Of a stretch of 64,000 nt of DNA, positions 60,235-64,000 are shown piece after piece. Under the pieces are notes generated by a model, which saw only the letters and a program-made list of their open reading frames with translations, had not been told where the DNA came from and did no database searches. The stretch is taken from positions 116,112-180,111 of the forward strand of contig NZ_NAAI01000005.1 of NCBI RefSeq assembly GCF_018155095.1. The letters are read 5' to 3'. This DNA comes from Bartonella queenslandensis. GTDB taxonomy: Bacteria; Pseudomonadota; Alphaproteobacteria; Rhizobiales; Rhizobiaceae. The position numbers were made by a program, and so were the translations under genes. How positions within the stretch are numbered: position 1 is the first letter of the stretch; each line of letters begins with the position of its first letter.

Positions 60235-60729
60235 ATGATTGCACAGAAAAGCTATGTCAATACACCTACAGTTGTTGATTATTTATCTCATTCCGCAATT
60301 AAGTTGTTAGAGATTCATGCTATGCTTGTGAAGGTGAGAAAAGGTGATATGGGGGAAAAACCAAATTTATTGCGTCAAATTGATTCTACAAAAAAACAAT
60401 TAGATGAGATAAGCCATGCTCTTATTTTGGAATATCGTAAACGCCAAGAAAATGAGCGCTTTTTAAAACAAATTTTGCTCTCCATTTCCGATCAACTTTT
60501 TTCACTTAACAATGGTTTTAAAGAAACTGGACGTCTTTTTTTTCAAGAAGTTAGAATACTTCAATCTCAGATGCAATGTTTATATGAGGGAAAGGAGAAG
60601 GCATATTTGTTGAATAGCGAAGAATCTCTTTGTTCTCCATCAAAAATTGATGAAGTCATTAAGCAGTTACAAAAGGCTCGAGAAAAACTTATTGTTGAAA
60701 GTCCGCACCTTTTTGAAAAAGAATGTTAA
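60235..60729 (+). CDS. Hypothetical coiled-coil protein
   Basis: A 164-residue soluble protein with no recognised domain. Helical, Lys/Glu/Gln-rich stretches (about 45-80 and 135-160) suggest coiled coil. There is no signal peptide or membrane helix. TAGGTGA precedes the ATG. It follows the DUF900 lipoprotein by about 135 bp and is the last intact gene before the decayed region; it may have its own promoter. Confidence 0.6.
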   Translation: MIAQKSYVNTPTVVDYLSHSAIKLLEIHAMLVKVRKGDMGEKPNLLRQIDSTKKQLDEISHALILEYRKRQENERFLKQILLSISDQLFSLNNGFKETGRLFFQEVRILQSQMQCLYEGKEKAYLLNSEESLCSPSKIDEVIKQLQKAREKLIVESPHLFEKEC

Positions 60730-61005
60730 AGCCAAAAAAAAATTCTAAAACAAACACATTGATAAAAATATCTCATTTTTACGCGCAAACAATGCATTTA
60801 GATTGGAGTTACTTTTATCTTCCTTCTGTTTTTTAACGATATCAGCTCTAGGGCACTCTAAGTACGATTCCAAAGGAAGAAAAGATGGTAGTCATTCAAT
60901 GTGCTGAAGAGCATCTGATGACTTTAAAGAAGTGAGAGTCAGTATAGATATGCGCTTGTTTACAAGATCTTGCTCTCCTTAATCCAATTTAAAAAAAGTA
61001 AAAAC

Positions 61006-61021
61006 AACTGTCTAGACAGTT
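61006..61021. repeat. 16-nt perfect palindrome
   Basis: AACTGTCTAGACAGTT is fully self-complementary. It could be a binding site for a dimeric regulator or a chance palindrome. It lies 91 bp before the broken frame at 61112. Confidence 0.4.
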
Positions 61022-61111
61022 TTATCATGCTAAAAATCACGATCGCAATGCTTATTTTATAGATAAATACTGTTTCATCACTATAATGTAGAGCCTTTAT
61101 ACAGAAAAAAA

Positions 61112-61585
61112 ATGCCAATAGTTACTTTCAAGGCTTTGCTCTCAAGACTTGTTTTCTTCACTGTCCATCGTGATATCTTTTCTCGATTATTTCAATATAT
61201 AACTTTCAAAGAAGCAGAAGAGATTTATATAATTTCTCTTATTGAAGTGAATGAAGACAAATAAAAATAGATTTGTGCAGATATTCTTGACTGGACTCAT
61301 AGCCAAAATGAAAATCATATCATTTATTTTGCTTATACAGACAGTAAACCTAATCTTGTAATGCGCCATTTTGTTGCTCTCGCTCTAATTAAAAAGATTA
61401 AATTTTATCAGGAGAACTTTAAGAAGAACTGTCTAGGATTTATGGACGGTATTGTGAAATACACAATTGATAATGCTTTTACTTTTGCTTATCATTATCG
61501 AATAGATTTTTCCAAAACGTTTCGATTTTCTCCATTGTTTCTCCAACTATATTTTTTATCCCTAAAACAGTATCTATTGATGTGA
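61112..61585 (+). pseudogene. Broken reading frame of unknown family
   Basis: From ATG 61112, a frame of 158 codons reaches TGA at 61583-61585, interrupted only by two stops at codons 51 and 53. The parts read MPIVTFKALLSRLVFFTVHR, then ILDWTHSQNENHIIYFAYTD and FMDGIVKYTIDNAFTFAYHY. The composition is rich in aromatic residues. No family is recognised. Two stops within three codons in an otherwise open frame suggest recent inactivation or a chance frame. Confidence 0.35.
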
Positions 61586-61937
61586 CAGGGAGGATGGATG
61601 AAATGAATCGTAATATTGGCTATGGAGAATGTAAAAGTAGTTTTGAAAAATCTAAGCTGGTCGGTTAACAAACTCGATGGAGATGAGCATATGGTACTTT
61701 ATTAATTTAATCGTGAAGTGTAATTTTTTATAATGATGAAATTGCTCAAAATTTCTTGCAATGTGATAACTATTTTTTAATTAGTATCGATATTTGCTGC
61801 CGCTTGTAAAACGATTAATCCTACGCATTTTGAATATTTATCAGATTACGAGCTTAATTTAAAGTAAAGGGTTTAAAAAATATTTTAATCAGAAGTGGGG
61901 GATAATTACTTAAAATAGATGTTTGATGATGTTTTAG

Positions 61938-62162
61938 AATAAGCAGTCAAAAAGATTAATTTTGCATAAGAGTTATGCTCTACTTCGTGTTCGTACGTTG
62001 GCTTTATTCGGTGATTTTGAGATCTTACAACCTTATCACAAAATCTTTGGAGTGGGGAATTATCTAGATAAAAATAGTATCCAATAGCTTTATCTTGAAA
62101 GTGCACTGACTTTAGCTAAAGAAGTGGTAAAATCTAAATTACGTCGGCTGTGCTTTGATTGA
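61938..62162 (+). pseudogene. Broken reading frame upstream of the LHH remnants
   Basis: A 74-codon open stretch with one stop (62085-62087). It includes YALLRVRTLALFGDFEILQP, FGVGNYLDKNSIQ and ESALTLAKEVVKSKLRRL. It could be part of the polypeptide upstream of the nuclease domain in the lost toxin, but the family is not recognised. Confidence 0.25.
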
Positions 62163-62292
62163 GAAGGGGAAAAGGTTTTTTGGGGGCCAATTAAAATGCT
62201 TTAGTGGAAAGTTGCTGTTCAAAAAAAATCCATAATTATTTGGGTTGAACTGAGGGGATTATAGATCATGAAATGGATAAAGAAAGTACAGG

Positions 62293-62573
62293 TTGACTGA
62301 GCCTTTTGAATTTGACGGTAAAAGGGTTTATCAAGAAGATAAGCTTTTTGAGTCTGAGACAATTTCTTCTTGGAAAGAAAAAGGACAGATAGTAACAGGT
62401 ACAAATCTTGAGAGAATGGCGTCAGGAAGAGTCCTATTGGTATCGATTGCAAGCCTATAATGTTGTATCCTATAACACAAGAACAAAATGGCCCTATAGT
62501 AGAGATTCTCTACTCGTTCTATCAAGAAAAGAACTCTGTTATTTATATTCATCCAAACACAAATTTTAAGTAA
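62293..62573 (+). pseudogene. LHH nuclease toxin remnant, copy 1 (HNH/Endo VII superfamily)
   Basis: The plus strand reads LTEPFEFDGKRVYQEDKLF, then WKEKGQIVTGTNLERMASGR up to 62430. It shifts frame and continues SPIGIDCKPIMLYPITQEQN, GPIVEILYSFYQEKNSVIYI and HPNT to a stop at 62571-62573. This is the C-terminal toxin domain with the LHH motif of the HNH/Endo VII superfamily, in which P-I-G-x-D-G-K-P-x-x-LHH-x-T-Q is followed by G-x-I-x-E and a tail. Here the key LHH reads LYP and the frame is broken, so it is inactive. Confidence 0.7.
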
Positions 62574-62587
62574 TTAATGCCAATATT

Positions 62588-62813
62588 AAAAGTATGGAAT
62601 CAGAAAACACTTCTATTGGAGCAGATAGAGTGGCCTATTGTCGCTGCAAGTATGAAGTTTGTAATAGAGATTATCCAGTTATTTCACCAAGAAAAGAGCT
62701 CTTTTTATTCCTATCAATTTAACACCAAACCAGTAAGTGTATCAACAGATTAGTATTTGATAAATAGAAAGGTTTATAAGCAAAGACTTTCTACAATTTG
62801 TGGAGCACAAATT
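62588..62813 (+). pseudogene. LHH nuclease toxin remnant, copy 2
   Basis: A second, more decayed copy follows directly. KSMESENTSIGADR (62588-62629) matches the segment before the LHH motif. After a frame change, VIEIIQLFHQEKSSFYSYQF and NTKPVSVSTD match the region after it. A stop at 62751-62753 is followed in the same frame by LINRKVYKQR, the usual basic C-terminal end of LHH domains, leading into the immunity gene. The active site itself is lost. Confidence 0.6.
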
Positions 62814-63291
62814 ATGAAAACTTATACTTTAGATGATGTTACAGTATTAATTGATAAAGTGAATAAATACGATGATGATATTATCGATTTTGGCACTGCA
62901 GAGGATGCACCTGATGATATATTGATTGAAAAGGCTGAGGAAACTCTAGCTTTACAATTCACATCTTCCTCCAAAAGTTTTTTAAAAAATTATGGAGGAG
63001 GAGAAATCGGTGGCGAAGAAATATTCAGCATTTACGAGGTCTGTGCGGATATTCCTTCTGGTGATATTGTTTATCGAAACTTACTCGATAGAAGAGATGG
63101 GGTTTATAAAGGCAAATCAGCTTGTTGTTTGTACAACTGATTTTGGTGAGATGTTTTATTTTGATTATGCTCAATTTCAAGATGGCGAATGCCCACTCTA
63201 TCTCAGATTTTCCTCCGAAGACGTCCAGTATTATGCAAGTAATTTTTATGAATTCCTCTACAAAAGGATTAAGGAACATACGAGAGAATAG
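62814..63291 (+). pseudogene. SUKH (SMI1/KNR4) immunity protein, frameshifted
   Basis: From ATG 62814 (GGAG 9 bp upstream) the protein reads MKTYTLDDVTVLIDKVNKYD, then EKAEETLALQFTSSSKSFLK and NYGGGEIGGEEIFSIYEV, a typical SUKH-1 pattern. Near 63110 the frame changes: the first frame ends at 63138-63140, while the next frame continues ANQLVVCTTDFGEMFYFDYA to SNFYEFLYKRIKEHTRE, ending 63291. Removing one G in AAAGG would restore a protein of about 158 aa. SUKH proteins neutralise nuclease toxins encoded just upstream, here the LHH remnants. Confidence 0.75.
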
Positions 63292-63300
63292 TTTTTTGTA

Positions 63301-63350
63301 GCGGTTTTGTTTTTGAAATATAACGTTAAACCGCCTATTTTATTTTTCAA
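63301..63350 (+). terminator. Stem-loop and T-rich tract after the SUKH gene
   Basis: GCGGTTT (63301-63307) pairs with AAACCGC (63328-63334) over a 20-nt loop, followed by CTATTTTATTTTTC. It begins 10 bp after the SUKH stop, where a terminator is expected. Confidence 0.45.
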
Positions 63351-63893
63351 TAATGTGTAAAAAAGTAGCTCTCTTAACTGAAACACAGCTCAACTCTATT
63401 AATCACAGAAACATCAAATTTATAAAAACTAGAGAACTTCAAGTCTGTGAAAACGCGAAGTAGTAACAAAGTTTCTGAAAAAAATACTTAAATACAGATG
63501 AAATTTCTAAAAACATATTTATTAAAAAACTTTGCCTTTATAGTTGACTAAGATAAAATAACAAAAGCTGTTTTTTTAAGAGATAAATACGGAAATGGAG
63601 GAAACCACAACAATTAATTTAACATTGATAAATAAAAAACTAGTATGCCTTCATATTAGCTAGAAGATCTCATCATATAATAAAAATAACTGACGGATTA
63701 AAAACTATCAGAGTATCTAACTTATTTAACAATTAATTTTTTAAGATATAATGGTGCCCCCAGAGAGCGAATCAGGCTTTAGCAACGAGAATCAAGTTAT
63801 GTAAATATGTGCAAGAGCATATTGATGTCTATAATTTTTTATGTTCCAATAAAAAAATTAAGAATTAAAGAAAAAATCTCAAATCAAAAAATT

Positions 63894-63954
63894 AAGGTGG
63901 TCTAAAAGGTGGACCTAAAAAGGTGGACGAGCGATGTATGAAAAGGTGGACGAG
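63894..63954 (+). repeat. Cluster of imperfect AAAAGGTGGAC repeats
   Basis: Four imperfect units of (A)nAGGTGGAC occur, starting near 63894, 63904, 63917 and 63941. The last two share the longer form AAAAGGTGGACGAG. Spacing is irregular (12, 14 and 23 bp), so this is not a simple tandem array. It may be an edge of a larger repeat outside the window. Confidence 0.5.
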
Positions 63955-64000
63955 AAGGGAAATTAAGTGAGGGGGATTCATAGATTATCAGCATTACTTG

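Larger units (their letters stand above)
60730..62292. other. Decayed accessory region
   Basis: About 1.6 kb with no intact gene. It contains a 16-nt perfect palindrome (61006-61021), a reading frame of 158 codons broken by two stops (61112-61585), and another broken frame (61938-62162). Broken frames are on the plus strand, the same as the toxin remnants downstream, so they may belong to the same lost locus. No database-type motif was recognised in this stretch. Confidence 0.5.
63292..64000. other. Gene-free right end
   Basis: About 700 bp with no intact gene up to the window edge. It contains the terminator-like hairpin at 63301 and a cluster of AAGGTGGAC repeats at 63894-63954. Small frames such as MVPPESESGFSNENQVM (from 63751) end quickly and may be further remnants. 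Confidence 0.4.

Noticed and set aside
63894..63954. Possible CRISPR-like repeats.
   Set aside because: Units are about 10-15 bp, irregularly spaced and without unique spacers of constant length; no cas genes are near.

Overview
The window looks like a chromosomal segment of a Bartonella species (Alphaproteobacteria, Rhizobiales/Hyphomicrobiales). The evidence is AT-rich DNA with long AT-rich spacers, rhizobial gene order (glyA-nrdR-ribD-ribE-ribH-nusB; plsX-fabH-ihfA-merR; hfq-hflX; acpXL-fabF2XL-fabF1XL-adh-lpxXL), a CckA/CpdR cell-cycle phosphorelay pair, and a very large coiled-coil protein resembling the rhizobial growth-pole ring protein. The species cannot be fixed from the sequence alone. 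Most of the window is conserved core genome. Accessory material lies in the tRNA-flanked spacer at 17.8-19.7 kb, the 53.8-54.9 kb spacer, and the right end (60.7-64 kb).

Layout. 1-8 kb: the end of an MFS transporter gene, grxD and bolA, then a minus-strand purine block (purL, purQ, purS, purC, purB) with an RBBP9-like hydrolase and rpe. 8-20.3 kb: a flavin reductase, a one-cysteine DksA, a FliO-like membrane protein, the CckA hybrid kinase, purN/purM, an AI-2E family permease overlapping hdaA, tRNA-Pro, a Complex I accessory subunit, tRNA-Arg, a gene-poor spacer, tRNA-Val and cpdR. 20.3-25 kb: an S33 hydrolase that has lost its catalytic triad, an hsp20 gene with a ROSE-like leader, a second tRNA-Pro, an IscA-type protein and mazG. 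24.9-29.7 kb: the cluster for very-long-chain acyl modification of lipid A. 29.8-38 kb: maeB and the 1519-aa coiled-coil protein. 38.4-53.8 kb: hfq, hflX, a polysaccharide co-polymerase-like protein with a degenerate ATPase domain, ctaA, argC, glyA to nusB, bamE, DUF177, plsX, fabH, ihfA and a MerR regulator. 54.9-60.7 kb: thrS, yidD, a SufU/IscU-like scaffold, folE, tRNA-Leu, a lipoprotein esterase and a coiled-coil hypothetical.

The most unusual region is 60.7-63.3 kb. It is a decayed toxin-immunity locus: two tandem frameshifted remnants of an LHH-type HNH/Endo VII nuclease toxin C-terminus run directly into a SUKH (SMI1/KNR4) immunity gene carrying a single frameshift, followed by a terminator-like hairpin. 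This looks like an orphan toxin-immunity cassette of a polymorphic toxin (contact-dependent inhibition or related) system. Unidentified broken reading frames lie upstream.

Functionally the window carries seven enzymes or subunits of de novo purine synthesis (purL, Q, S, C, B, M, N), riboflavin synthesis from RibD to RibH, fatty-acid initiation (plsX, fabH), specialised lipid A acylation, and cell-cycle control (CckA, CpdR, HdaA, IHF-alpha, probable GPR). All assignments come from reading protein motifs and gene order by eye; no database search was run.
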